From positions 1-64,000 of the forward strand of contig JAFZHB010000002.1 of the NCBI GenBank assembly GCA_017555105.1: a DNA stretch of 64,000 nt, given 5' to 3'. A program made the position numbers and the translations under genes. The notes beneath the pieces were generated by a model. The model had not been told where the DNA came from, searched no databases, and worked only from the letters and a program-made list of their open reading frames with translations. Below, in pieces: positions 18,398 through 27,075 of the stretch. Every line of letters starts with the position of its first letter. Position 1 is the stretch's first letter. Source of the DNA: Alistipes sp. (GTDB lineage: Bacteria > Bacteroidota > Bacteroidia > Bacteroidales > Rikenellaceae).

Positions 18398-19453
18398 TTA
18401 AGCGAAGGTCTCGAAGCGATAGACGATCTTCTCGCAGTAGAGCTCGCCCGGCTGCAGCAGCGCCGAGGGGAACTCGGGACGGTTCGGTGCATCGGGGTAG
18501 TTCTGGCACTCGATCGCCACGCCGTCGTAGTCGGCATACTCCTTACCCGACTTGGCTACGGGCGATCCCACAAGCCAGTTGCCCGTGTAGATCATCACGC
18601 TCGGCTGCGAGGAGTAGACCTTCATCAGACGACCCGATACCGTCGAGCGCAGTGCGCCGACCTCGCCGAGGATGTGCTTCTTCCAGCCATCAATCGGGAA
18701 GGGGTGGTCATAGCCCTTAAAGTCGCGGATGTGGTTAAACTCCGACTCAATACCCTCGCCAATGCGACGGAACGAGCGGAAGTCTTGTGCCGTACCCGCT
18801 ACATCGAGCCACTCGCCCGTGGGGATCTGCGTCGGACTCATCTCCAACACGCGCGAGGTGTTGAGCTGCAGCTCATGGTCGAGCACCGAGCCCGACGACT
18901 CGCCGTTGAGGTTGAAGTAGGCGTGGTTCGTGAGGTTTACGACCGTCGTGCGGTCCGTCTTGGCCAGGTAGGTGATCTCCAACTGGTTCTCCTCGTCGAA
19001 GTCGAAGATCGCCTCTACCACGAGCTCGCCGGGGAACTTCTGATCGCCATCCTCCGAGGTGAGCGACATCACTACGCGGTTCGTCTCTACACGGCTCTCC
19101 CATACGCGGTTGGCGAAGTTCTTCGTGCCGCCGTGCAGGTGGTTCTGGCCGTTGTTGATCTCCAACTGATACTTCTCGCCCTCGATCGTCATGCGACCCA
19201 GCGCGATGCGGTTGGCGTAGCGACCCACGCTCTTACCCATGGCCGGGCCATCGAAGAAGTAGCCCTCGGCATCGCGGTAGCCGAGCACCACATCCTCCAG
19301 CTTGCCGTTGCGATCGGGCACTACGACCGAGAGAATCGTCGCGCCATAGTTCGAGAGTTGCACATAGGCGCCCTGCTCGTTGCGCATCGTATAGCGAATG
19401 ATCCCTTCGCCTTCGGGGGTCATGCCCCAAACCTCCTGCTCGATCTCGATCAT
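18398..19453 (-). CDS. galM: Aldose 1-epimerase (galactose mutarotase)
   Basis: Interconverts the alpha and beta anomers of sugars such as galactose, glucose or xylose. 351 residues, family-typical. Conserved pieces are NYGATILSVVVPDRNG near the N-terminus, the substrate and catalytic His in LTNHAYFNLNG, and the catalytic Glu region VAIECQNYPDAPN near the C-terminus. No signal peptide, so it is cytoplasmic. Its start codon is one base from the gltX stop, suggesting coupled translation. xylB lies downstream, so it may serve pentose as well as hexose use. Confidence 0.94.
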   Translation of the reverse strand: MIEIEQEVWGMTPEGEGIIRYTMRNEQGAYVQLSNYGATILSVVVPDRNGKLEDVVLGYRDAEGYFFDGPAMGKSVGRYANRIALGRMTIEGEKYQLEINNGQNHLHGGTKNFANRVWESRVETNRVVMSLTSEDGDQKFPGELVVEAIFDFDEENQLEITYLAKTDRTTVVNLTNHAYFNLNGESSGSVLDHELQLNTSRVLEMSPTQIPTGEWLDVAGTAQDFRSFRRIGEGIESEFNHIRDFKGYDHPFPIDGWKKHILGEVGALRSTVSGRLMKVYSSQPSVMIYTGNWLVGSPVAKSGKEYADYDGVAIECQNYPDAPNRPEFPSALLQPGELYCEKIVYRFETFA

Positions 19454-19454
19454 C

Positions 19455-20990
19455 TTATTCGGCGGGAGTTAAGGTGGCGAAGAGGTTGTCGATGCGCTTC
19501 AAGCACTCCTCCTTGCCGATGAAACTCGTTACATCGTACATGCCCGGGCCCTTACCGGCACCCACCAGTGCTAGGCGTAGCGTATTCATCACCTGACCTA
19601 CGCCATAACCCTTCTGCTCGATCCAGCCGTGTACGATCTTCTCGGTGTTCTCGAGCGAGAAATCCTCGATCGAGGCCAGCACCTCGCGTACCTCCTTCAA
19701 GATGCGCGGGTTCTCGCCCTTCCAATACTTCTTGGCCTGCTTCTCCTCGTAGCTCGTGGGGGCAACGAAGAAGAACGAGGTCAGATCCCACAGATCGGTC
19801 GTGAGCTGTGCGCGCTCCTTCATGATCGCTGCTGCCTTGCCGGCCAGCTCATCCGATACCTCGATGCCGTGCTCGCGCAGAATCGGCTGGTAGACCACAG
19901 CCAACTCCTCGGCACTCTTCTGGTGCATATACTGTGCGTTGAACCACTTTGCCTTATCGGGCTGGAAACGCGCACCCGACTTCGAGACGCGATCCAACGA
20001 GAAACCCTCGATGAGCTCCTCCATCGAGAAGAGCTCCTGCTCCGTACCCGGATTCCAGCCGAGCAAGGCCAGCATGTTGATGAAGGCCTCGGGGAAGTAA
20101 CCATCCTCGCGATAGCCACGCGCAGTATCACCGGTCGTGGGCGACTGCCAGAAGAGCGGGAAGACAGGGAAACCCATCTTGTCGCCATCGCGCTTCGAGA
20201 GCTTGCCACCACCCGTCGGCTTCAAGAGCAGCGGAAGGTGGGCAAATTCGGGCTGCGAATCGCTCCAACCAAAGGCGCGGTAGAGCAGGTAGTGCAGCGG
20301 CAACGAAGGCAGCCACTCCTCGCCACGGATCACGTGCGAGATCTCCATCAGGTGGTCATCGACGATGTTTGCCAAGTGGTAGGTCGGCAGCTGATCGGCC
20401 GACTTGTAGAGCACCTTGTCGTCGAGCGTCGAGGTGTTCACCTCCACATGGCCGCGGATCAGGTCGTCCATCTTGACCACTTCGCCCACGGGCATCTTGA
20501 AGCGGATCACCCACTGGTCGCCACGCGCGATGCGCTCCTCGACCTCCTCCTTCGTAAGACGCAGCGAGGTCTCGAGCTCCTCACGCACTTCGTGGTTGTA
20601 GGCAAAGGCCTTGCCGGCCTCCTCGGCCTCTTTGCGGCGGGCATCGAGTGCCTCGGCCGAGTCGAAGGCGTAGTAGGCCCAGCCTGCCTCGACGAGCTGC
20701 AGGGCATACTTCAGGTAGATCTCACGACGCTCGCTCTGGCGGTAGGGGGCGTGCGGGCCACCCACACCAACGCCCTCGTCGATCTCGACACCACACCACT
20801 GGAGCGACTCCATGATGTACTGCTCGGCGCCCGGAACGAAGCGCTGCGAGTCGGTATCTTCGATGCGAAGGATCATCTTGCCGCCATGCTTGCGGGCAAA
20901 GAGGTAGTTGTAGAGAGCCGTGCGGACACCGCCGATGTGCAGCGGGCCGGTGGGGCTGGGTGCAAAACGCACGCGAACAGGTCTGTTCAT
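19455..20990 (-). CDS. gltX: Glutamyl-tRNA synthetase
   Basis: Class I synthetase that charges tRNA-Glu, 511 residues. The HIGH motif is at the N-terminus ([18 protein letters not shown]) and the KMSKS motif reads KLSKRDGDK. The editing-free GluRS architecture and a C-terminal helical anticodon domain fit. A separate glnS is also in the window, so this enzyme need not be non-discriminating. 29 bases downstream of ychF and one base from galM. Confidence 0.97.
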   Translation of the reverse strand: MNRPVRVRFAPSPTGPLHIGGVRTALYNYLFARKHGGKMILRIEDTDSQRFVPGAEQYIMESLQWCGVEIDEGVGVGGPHAPYRQSERREIYLKYALQLVEAGWAYYAFDSAEALDARRKEAEEAGKAFAYNHEVREELETSLRLTKEEVEERIARGDQWVIRFKMPVGEVVKMDDLIRGHVEVNTSTLDDKVLYKSADQLPTYHLANIVDDHLMEISHVIRGEEWLPSLPLHYLLYRAFGWSDSQPEFAHLPLLLKPTGGGKLSKRDGDKMGFPVFPLFWQSPTTGDTARGYREDGYFPEAFINMLALLGWNPGTEQELFSMEELIEGFSLDRVSKSGARFQPDKAKWFNAQYMHQKSAEELAVVYQPILREHGIEVSDELAGKAAAIMKERAQLTTDLWDLTSFFFVAPTSYEEKQAKKYWKGENPRILKEVREVLASIEDFSLENTEKIVHGWIEQKGYGVGQVMNTLRLALVGAGKGPGMYDVTSFIGKEECLKRIDNLFATLTPAE

Positions 20991-21019
20991 GGTTATTGAG
21001 TTGTTTTTTTTGTTTGCGA

Positions 21020-22120
21020 TTAAACATTGAAAAGGAAGTGCATGATGTCGCCATCCTGCACGATGTACTCCTTACCCTCGATGCTCAGCTTGCCGACATC
21101 GCGGCACGCCTTCTCCGAGCCAAGCGTTACATAGTCCTCGTACTTGATCACCTCGGCGCGGATGAAGCCACGCTCGAAGTCGGTATGGATCACACCGGCT
21201 GTCTGCGGAGCTTTCATGCCCTTCACATAGGTCCAGGCGCGGCTCTCGTCGGCACCCGTCGTGAAGAAGGTCTCGAGGTTGAGCAATTTGTATGCCGCCT
21301 TGATCAGACGCGCTACACCCGACTCGGTCAGGCCGAGGTCTTCGAGGAACATCTGACGCTCCTCGTAGTTCTCCAACTCGGCGATGTCGGCCTCCGTAGC
21401 GGCGGCCACGATCAGCATCTCGGCCTTCTCGCCGGCGATGGCAGCGCGTACTGCCTCGGTGTGCTCGTTGCCCGTCACGGCGCTCTTCTCATCCACATTG
21501 CAGACATAGAGCACCGGCTTGTCGGTCAGGAGGCTCAGGTCAGCCACCAGCTTGTGATCCTCGGGCTCCACCTCCAGCTCGCGGGCATTCTTGCCCTGCT
21601 CGAGGAGCGCCTTGTACTGCAGGAGTAGCTCTACGGTGCGCTTGGCCGTGCGGTCACCACCTACGGCAGCCTGCTTCTGGGTCTTGGCTAGGCGGTTCTC
21701 GATCGTCTCGAGGTCCTTGAGCTGCAGCTCGGTGTCGATTACACCCTTGTCGCGCACGGGGTCGATCGATCCGTCGACATGCGTGATGTTGCTGTTCTCG
21801 AAGCAGCGCAGTACATGGATGATGGCGTTCGTGGTGCGGATGTTGCCGAGGAACTTGTTACCCAGACCCTCGCCCTTCGATGCGCCCTTCACCAGGCCTG
21901 CGATGTCGACGATCTCGATCGTGGTCGGAACGACGCGTTTTGGCTTGTCGATCTCGGCCAGACGAATCAGTCGCTCGTCGGGAACGGTGATTACACCCAC
22001 ATTGGGCTCAATCGTACAGAAAGGGAAGTTGGCTGCCTGCGCTTTCGCGTTCGACAGGCAGTTGAAAAGGGTCGATTTGCCCACATTCGGGAGACCCACA
22101 ATGCCGCATTGTAATGCCAT
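21020..22120 (-). CDS. ychF: Redox-regulated ATPase YchF (Obg-like)
   Basis: P-loop protein of the Obg/OLA1 family that prefers ATP and binds ribosomes. 366 residues with the G1 motif [15 protein letters not shown], the G3-region [17 protein letters not shown], a central coiled-coil domain and a C-terminal TGS domain. The gene begins a run with gltX and galM. A -7-like element lies 39 bases upstream at 22159-22166. Confidence 0.96.
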   Translation of the reverse strand: MALQCGIVGLPNVGKSTLFNCLSNAKAQAANFPFCTIEPNVGVITVPDERLIRLAEIDKPKRVVPTTIEIVDIAGLVKGASKGEGLGNKFLGNIRTTNAIIHVLRCFENSNITHVDGSIDPVRDKGVIDTELQLKDLETIENRLAKTQKQAAVGGDRTAKRTVELLLQYKALLEQGKNARELEVEPEDHKLVADLSLLTDKPVLYVCNVDEKSAVTGNEHTEAVRAAIAGEKAEMLIVAAATEADIAELENYEERQMFLEDLGLTESGVARLIKAAYKLLNLETFFTTGADESRAWTYVKGMKAPQTAGVIHTDFERGFIRAEVIKYEDYVTLGSEKACRDVGKLSIEGKEYIVQDGDIMHFLFNV

Positions 22121-22158
22121 ATATCAGGATTTGTTATGTTCGCTTGTATAAATTCGCG

Positions 22159-22166
22159 CAAAGATA
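22159..22166 (-). promoter_or_regulatory. ychF: Probable -7 element for ychF
   Basis: Minus-strand TATCTTTG. Candidate TTTG boxes lie 9 and 23 bases away inside the adjacent AT-rich repeat, neither at ideal distance. Confidence 0.45.
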
Positions 22167-22170
22167 GTAA

Positions 22171-22197
22171 AAATTCAAAATTTAGAATTCAAAATTA
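22171..22197. repeat. AT-rich dispersed repeat, copy 2
   Basis: Reads AAATTCAAAA, TTTAGAATTC, AAAATTA in series, the cleanest copy of the family. It lies directly upstream of the ychF -7 element. The rest of the gap to 22343 shows only a short CCTGC/GCAGG hairpin and nothing else I can name. Confidence 0.6.
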
Positions 22198-22343
22198 GGT
22201 ATGAATAGTAGGAATTTTATGAGAAGGATGTGTTGTAAGCGTTTTTTACTCTTCCTACTCTCTATCTTCGCTCTTTGACCCTGCTTCGCAGGCTCTTGGT
22301 TGCTCCGGCTCGGCATTGCCAGCAAGCCGTCACTGCCCTCGCC

Positions 22344-25300
22344 TTAATCGCAACCTTCCTCTCTCCTCTCGATCGTGATTCCCATCACTCCGATCACCAC
22401 ATCGTTCGAGAGGGTCTCGAGCGTGAGACTCCGAAGCTCCTTCTTCGGGTCGATCTCCATCTCGACAAGCGTGGCTGCTCCGCCCGGAATGATGCGATTG
22501 ATCCCTTCGATCCCCATCTCTTGATCCAGCGTGCGGCTGAAAATACCATTTTGGAGCGACAGACGCCAAAGTGCCGGCGCGCGGTAGGAGTAACCGTCGT
22601 TGACGCCCACCTGCTCGATCGAGGCCCAGTTGTCGGGGTTGATGAGCTCGAGCGAGCTGCTCGTGCCGTCCGTGTAGTGCACGCGCAGAATACCGTTCGC
22701 AATGTGGCTCTGCATGTGGTTGGTTGATCCGGCCATCAACAGCAGTAGGCGCTCTCCGCATCCGCTGATGGGGAGTTCAACCGCCGTGGGGTAGTTCTCC
22801 CACAAGGAGGTGTATATAACATTGTTGCCCGTATGCGCCAGCAGGAAGGGGATCTCGTTGCAGCGCCAAGAGCCTACACGCTCGTGGGTGCTCTTTTCGC
22901 GAAGCAGCGTGCGCAGCCCCGTGTCGTCGATCTCGGCTGTTGCCTGCGGATGACACCAATCGCCATAGCCCTGCTTGGGGATCTGGAGCGTAGTGACCGC
23001 GGGGCGCGGGGCGAGATACTCGTTGCGATAGATCTCGCTGACCGAGGCGTTGTAGTGGCCGGAAAGATCGATCGGGAGGTAGGAGGCCTTTTCGTTCTCG
23101 AGTGCTTGCGCAGTGCTGACAGCGTATGAGCGGTCAGCGGGTTGCAGGGCTTCCGGCTCAGGCAACCATCGGTAGGTCACCTCGATGCGGAAACGGTCGC
23201 GCTCTTTCAACTGAAATTTCCATCGATCCCACGATGAGCCCTTCTGTGGATCGGTTTCGGGAAACTCTCGGCTCTCCAACAGCCCTTTTTGATCGTAGAT
23301 CTCTACGCGTTGAATGCCAGCACTTCGAAGGGACAGCTCGAGCATGGTCTGCTTCGGATAACGATGCTCGATTGTGTAGATCTCCTTCGTGCCGTGGCGC
23401 TCAAAGCGGTAGTTGATTTTGGGGAGGTTGATCGAGGCGTGATCCCACGCTTGCGGGAAGCCGGGGCAGATCTCCACCTTGCCTGCAATCAGGTCGGGAC
23501 GAATGCCGAACAGACCCTCGGTCAGGGCACGCGACCAGACACCGATCGGGTCGGCGAAGTCACGATAGCACTCGCCACGCGCGGCATCGAGGTAGCTGAT
23601 CTGGCCAAAGTTTAGGGGTGAGGTGCCGAGGTACATGTTGTCGAGAGCCATGCCCTTCATCAGCTGGAAGGCCTCCTCTCGTTTTTCGGCCTGCCAATAG
23701 GCCAATGCAGCGTGCATCACCTCGGCTGTGGCCACATTATTGATCGACCAGATGTAGGGTTGCCAATCGCTCGTTGCGGGGAGGGCATACACCTCGTCAA
23801 AGTCGGGGGAGGTGACGGGAAGGTGGGGGAGTTGGCGGATATATTCGGCCGTGGCATTCCTCGCTGTGACAGAGCCGACCTCCGAGTCGATGGCGTGGTA
23901 GATGGTCCAAAGAGCGGGCGAAGTGTGCAGACGGCCATGACCCATTAGATCCTTGTATTCGCCCCAATGATTTCCTTCTTTGTGCCACAACGCGTTGAAC
24001 ATCGCCTTTTCGATCGCTTCGGCCTCTTCGCGATACGGGGTCGGATCTTCTCCGATGCGCTCGGCAATGCGCGCCATTTCGCGGTTAGCGAAGTAGTTGT
24101 AGGCCGACGAGTGGGTGGCCGCCCCTCCGTTGTAGTAGAGCGCATCGCTCGCCCAGATGCAGGCATACCCATCGTAGAGGTGGTCGCCATCGGGATCGAA
24201 GTTGCGTTTCTCCCACGCTAAATGGAGCTGCAGGGTGGGGTACATTTCGCGCATGAAGGCCTCGTCGCCCGTCGCCCGGATGTGGCGCAAGAGGGCGTCG
24301 ATATAGACCAGATTCATGTCGTAGTGTGACATCTCGCGTTTGCCCGGACGGCGACAGATATAGCCATTGCTGTACATGGGCGTGCCCCAAAGCTTCTCGG
24401 CGCGAGCAAGGTTGAGGGTCGAGTCCTGACGCGGGTGGTCGAGAGTCGGCTCTACATCGCGCACCATATTCTCGGCATAGGTGCGGAAGTGGGTGCGGGC
24501 GCGGTCGTGCCAACCAATCGCATCGCCCACATACGCGCCACGCCAACCGGTGTACTCCGAACGCCAACCCACCGCTCCATGCAGCCAGGTGCGTCCGCTC
24601 CAGATGCCGTCGGCGGCAATGACCAACGCCTCGGCGATGGGGGTGATGTAGGGGTCGGGCGTGTCAATCGAGAAGTTCGCAATGAGTGCCTTGCGCGCTT
24701 GTTCTGCCGCGGCAAATCGTTTGGCAAGTGTGCGCTGTGTGAGGCACGGCTCAGCGACGGGTAGGTAGGCTATGTAACGCTCTTCGTGAGGCTTGAGTCG
24801 AAACTCTCCAACCAGATGAGGCAGACGGCTGATCTTCCAGTGATCGAGCGGAACGATGAGCTGCACCTGCTTGCTTTCCCCCTTGAAAAGGTAATCGATT
24901 TGGAATCCATCCTTCGACTTGCTGTAGTGGTTGGTGGTGCAGGCTGCAGGATCGAAGGCAAAGCAGTTGGGATCGTCGACTCCGAGGTCGCCGTTGCGGT
25001 AGAACTTTTGACCCGAAACACCGCCAAAGGCGAATCCCACGGTGAGCGGTTGGTTGGTCGTGTTGGTGATGCGCCACAGCGCCATGTCGGCTCCCTCACG
25101 ACGCACCTGCGCCTCGAGGTGGATGCCTCCCTGCCAATACTCCATGCGCCCCGCCTCATAGCGAGCCGTGCACGAGCCCTCGGGGAGGGTCAGTTGCAGG
25201 TTGCCACCCATGCCCGGTAGGTAAATGCCGAATTCGGGTTGGTCGCTACACTCCATACGAAAACCGGTGTGTGCTCCGTAGAGTGCACGGTTGAAACGCG

Positions 25301-25478
25301 CCGCACCATCCACACAGACGACGCCCCGCCCCGTTTCGTCGGGTCGATAGTGCATCTTTCGGGCGGAAAAATCGACTTTGTTGAAGGTGTAGTCTTCATT
25401 TAGCTGTGGTTTGTTATTGGTTTGTCCAACAGCCTGTAACGATAGGAATAAAGCAACTAATAAACCAACTCTTTTCAT
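22344..25478 (-). CDS. DUF4450-family secreted protein, probable (alpha/alpha)6 glycoside hydrolase
   Basis: A 1044-residue exported protein with a signal peptide (MKRVGLLVALFLSLQAVGQ). The first ~270 residues are beta-rich (PDETGRGVVCVDGAARFN, GVSGQKF). Residues ~280-690 are Trp-, Tyr- and His-rich helical hairpins like six-hairpin glycosidases (WLHGAVGWRSEYTGWRGAYVGDAIGWHDR). The rest is beta-sandwich-like. The layout fits DUF4450 proteins of Bacteroides polysaccharide loci. Being last in the GH105/GH65-like/PL1 operon suggests a role in pectin or rhamnogalacturonan breakdown. Substrate and catalytic residues are unknown. Confidence 0.75.
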   Translation of the reverse strand: MKRVGLLVALFLSLQAVGQTNNKPQLNEDYTFNKVDFSARKMHYRPDETGRGVVCVDGAARFNRALYGAHTGFRMECSDQPEFGIYLPGMGGNLQLTLPEGSCTARYEAGRMEYWQGGIHLEAQVRREGADMALWRITNTTNQPLTVGFAFGGVSGQKFYRNGDLGVDDPNCFAFDPAACTTNHYSKSKDGFQIDYLFKGESKQVQLIVPLDHWKISRLPHLVGEFRLKPHEERYIAYLPVAEPCLTQRTLAKRFAAAEQARKALIANFSIDTPDPYITPIAEALVIAADGIWSGRTWLHGAVGWRSEYTGWRGAYVGDAIGWHDRARTHFRTYAENMVRDVEPTLDHPRQDSTLNLARAEKLWGTPMYSNGYICRRPGKREMSHYDMNLVYIDALLRHIRATGDEAFMREMYPTLQLHLAWEKRNFDPDGDHLYDGYACIWASDALYYNGGAATHSSAYNYFANREMARIAERIGEDPTPYREEAEAIEKAMFNALWHKEGNHWGEYKDLMGHGRLHTSPALWTIYHAIDSEVGSVTARNATAEYIRQLPHLPVTSPDFDEVYALPATSDWQPYIWSINNVATAEVMHAALAYWQAEKREEAFQLMKGMALDNMYLGTSPLNFGQISYLDAARGECYRDFADPIGVWSRALTEGLFGIRPDLIAGKVEICPGFPQAWDHASINLPKINYRFERHGTKEIYTIEHRYPKQTMLELSLRSAGIQRVEIYDQKGLLESREFPETDPQKGSSWDRWKFQLKERDRFRIEVTYRWLPEPEALQPADRSYAVSTAQALENEKASYLPIDLSGHYNASVSEIYRNEYLAPRPAVTTLQIPKQGYGDWCHPQATAEIDDTGLRTLLREKSTHERVGSWRCNEIPFLLAHTGNNVIYTSLWENYPTAVELPISGCGERLLLLMAGSTNHMQSHIANGILRVHYTDGTSSSLELINPDNWASIEQVGVNDGYSYRAPALWRLSLQNGIFSRTLDQEMGIEGINRIIPGGAATLVEMEIDPKKELRSLTLETLSNDVVIGVMGITIERREEGCD

Positions 25479-25505
25479 GGTACTCTCTGCCTCTGTATTA
25501 CACGC

Positions 25506-27056
25506 CTAACGCTTCTCTAAAAGGAAGGTGTAGTTCTCAATGTTTGAATAGCCGTTCGGAGCGATTTGAGCGGCATCGGCGGGGTTGTTCTTGTCGAGTC
25601 CGTACTGCTCTTCGATCGTGTCGGGGATGCCATCTTTATCGCTATCCGTCGGGCGGTGATCGGTGGTGTCGATCTCTTGCCACGAGTCGCCGAGTGCATA
25701 TTGTTTGGTCTTGCGCTGGTCGCGGAAGATGACCCCCTTGGTGCCGAGCGAACGCAACTCTTCGATCATATAGGCGTCGACCTTATCGCGGCGCGGCAGC
25801 GTGGCTCCCACCCCATCGAGGATGCGGTTGTAGGCCTCCCGTGCCGAGCACATTGCTTCAATCGTGGGGTGCTTATCCGAGGGCGAGGAGAGAAAAATCG
25901 GCGTACCGCTGCAGTGGGTGCTCCAATTCTCCTGCGTGATCTCTACACCGTCGAGCACTCCGTTGCGATTCGAGTCGAAGTAGTTGCCTCGGCAGTAGGT
26001 CTCGAAGTTGCTGTTTCCGCGCGTGAAGGGCTTGGTTGGGGTCTCCTGACGCAGCACCTCGTAGTAGCTGTATCCTGCGCCATTGGGGGAGCAGATATCG
26101 GGATTGTTGTAGATCTCTGCGCTGACATTGGCAGCGGGCGTGTTGCGCCAGACATAGCAAGGCCCTTGGATGAAGTAGTTGTTCTCGATCCAGGTGTCGG
26201 AACGCCCGGCCGAGTCGCTCATGTCGTAACAACTGCTGCTTCCCCAGTTGTAGACCACATTGTTGATGTACTGATTAAGCCCCTTGACCTTAAAGTTGCG
26301 CGCGCCATTGTCGATCATCAGGTTGCCGTAGATGGTCACCCCCTCCGTGTCGGAGGTCTGGATCAATCCACCTGCCGAGTGGTTCATACACCCCTGGCCG
26401 ATGATTGAGTTTTGCAGGGTAATGCGCTGCGGACGCGTTCCCTTGTTGTCGGTCGAGATCGAGAAGTTCTCGTCTGTCGACCAGGTGAACGAGCAGTGGT
26501 CGTAGATTACATCCGCGCCGCTCGAGAGCCCACCGGCATCCATCTCATCCTTGCCCGTAGCCTGTCGTCCCGTGCGTACGCGCATATAGCGTACGATAAG
26601 GTTCGACGCTCCCGACGAGGAGACGCGGTTGTTGTAGATCTCGATGCCGTCGCCCGGAGCGGTTTGGAAGAGTACGGTCTGGTTGCTTTTGAATACCAGC
26701 ACGGAGTTGAGCTTAATGACACCCGCTACATCGAAGATAATCGTGCGGTTACTTTGGCTGACCGCCTCGCGCAGCGATCCTGCACCCGAGTCGGCCAGGG
26801 AGGTGACGCGCACCACCTCATAGCCGCGACCACCCGTCGCCATGCGCCCATGACCCTCGGCCGTAGGGAAGGCCTTCACCGCTCCGTAGTCGGGAAATTC
26901 ATGGGGCGTGGGATCGGGCTCGTCGGGCGTTCCGGGCAGCTCGGGCTGCGGCTCATCCGGCGTTGGGGTGGGATCATCTCCTCCACATCCCACAACGCCG
27001 AAGAGTAGCAGACTCAATGTCCAACAGAGCAGCGAATGAGTATAGGCTCGCATCAC
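25506..27056 (-). CDS. Pectate lyase, PL1-like, secreted lipoprotein
   Basis: A 516-residue lipoprotein (lipobox FGVVGC, then a Pro/Asp/Glu-rich spacer to residue ~55). The catalytic region is a right-handed beta-helix of PL1 type, with AFPTAEGHGRMATGGRGYEV at the start, TIIFDVAGVI, and the calcium-site strand DVIYDHCSFTWSTDENFSIS. It would cleave polygalacturonate by beta-elimination at the cell surface. The C-terminal DSDKDGIPDTIEEQYGLD is a calcium-binding thrombospondin-3-like stretch, common in these lyases. Preceded at 19 bases by the GH65-like gene and followed at 27 bases by the DUF4450 gene. Confidence 0.88.
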   Translation of the reverse strand: MMRAYTHSLLCWTLSLLLFGVVGCGGDDPTPTPDEPQPELPGTPDEPDPTPHEFPDYGAVKAFPTAEGHGRMATGGRGYEVVRVTSLADSGAGSLREAVSQSNRTIIFDVAGVIKLNSVLVFKSNQTVLFQTAPGDGIEIYNNRVSSSGASNLIVRYMRVRTGRQATGKDEMDAGGLSSGADVIYDHCSFTWSTDENFSISTDNKGTRPQRITLQNSIIGQGCMNHSAGGLIQTSDTEGVTIYGNLMIDNGARNFKVKGLNQYINNVVYNWGSSSCYDMSDSAGRSDTWIENNYFIQGPCYVWRNTPAANVSAEIYNNPDICSPNGAGYSYYEVLRQETPTKPFTRGNSNFETYCRGNYFDSNRNGVLDGVEITQENWSTHCSGTPIFLSSPSDKHPTIEAMCSAREAYNRILDGVGATLPRRDKVDAYMIEELRSLGTKGVIFRDQRKTKQYALGDSWQEIDTTDHRPTDSDKDGIPDTIEEQYGLDKNNPADAAQIAPNGYSNIENYTFLLEKR

Positions 27057-27075
27057 CGGTGTACTCTGTTGTTGC

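Noticed and set aside
22199..22343. Possible small RNA or terminator downstream of the DUF4450 gene
   Set aside because: Only a five-pair CCTGC/GCAGG hairpin without a T run; not enough to call.
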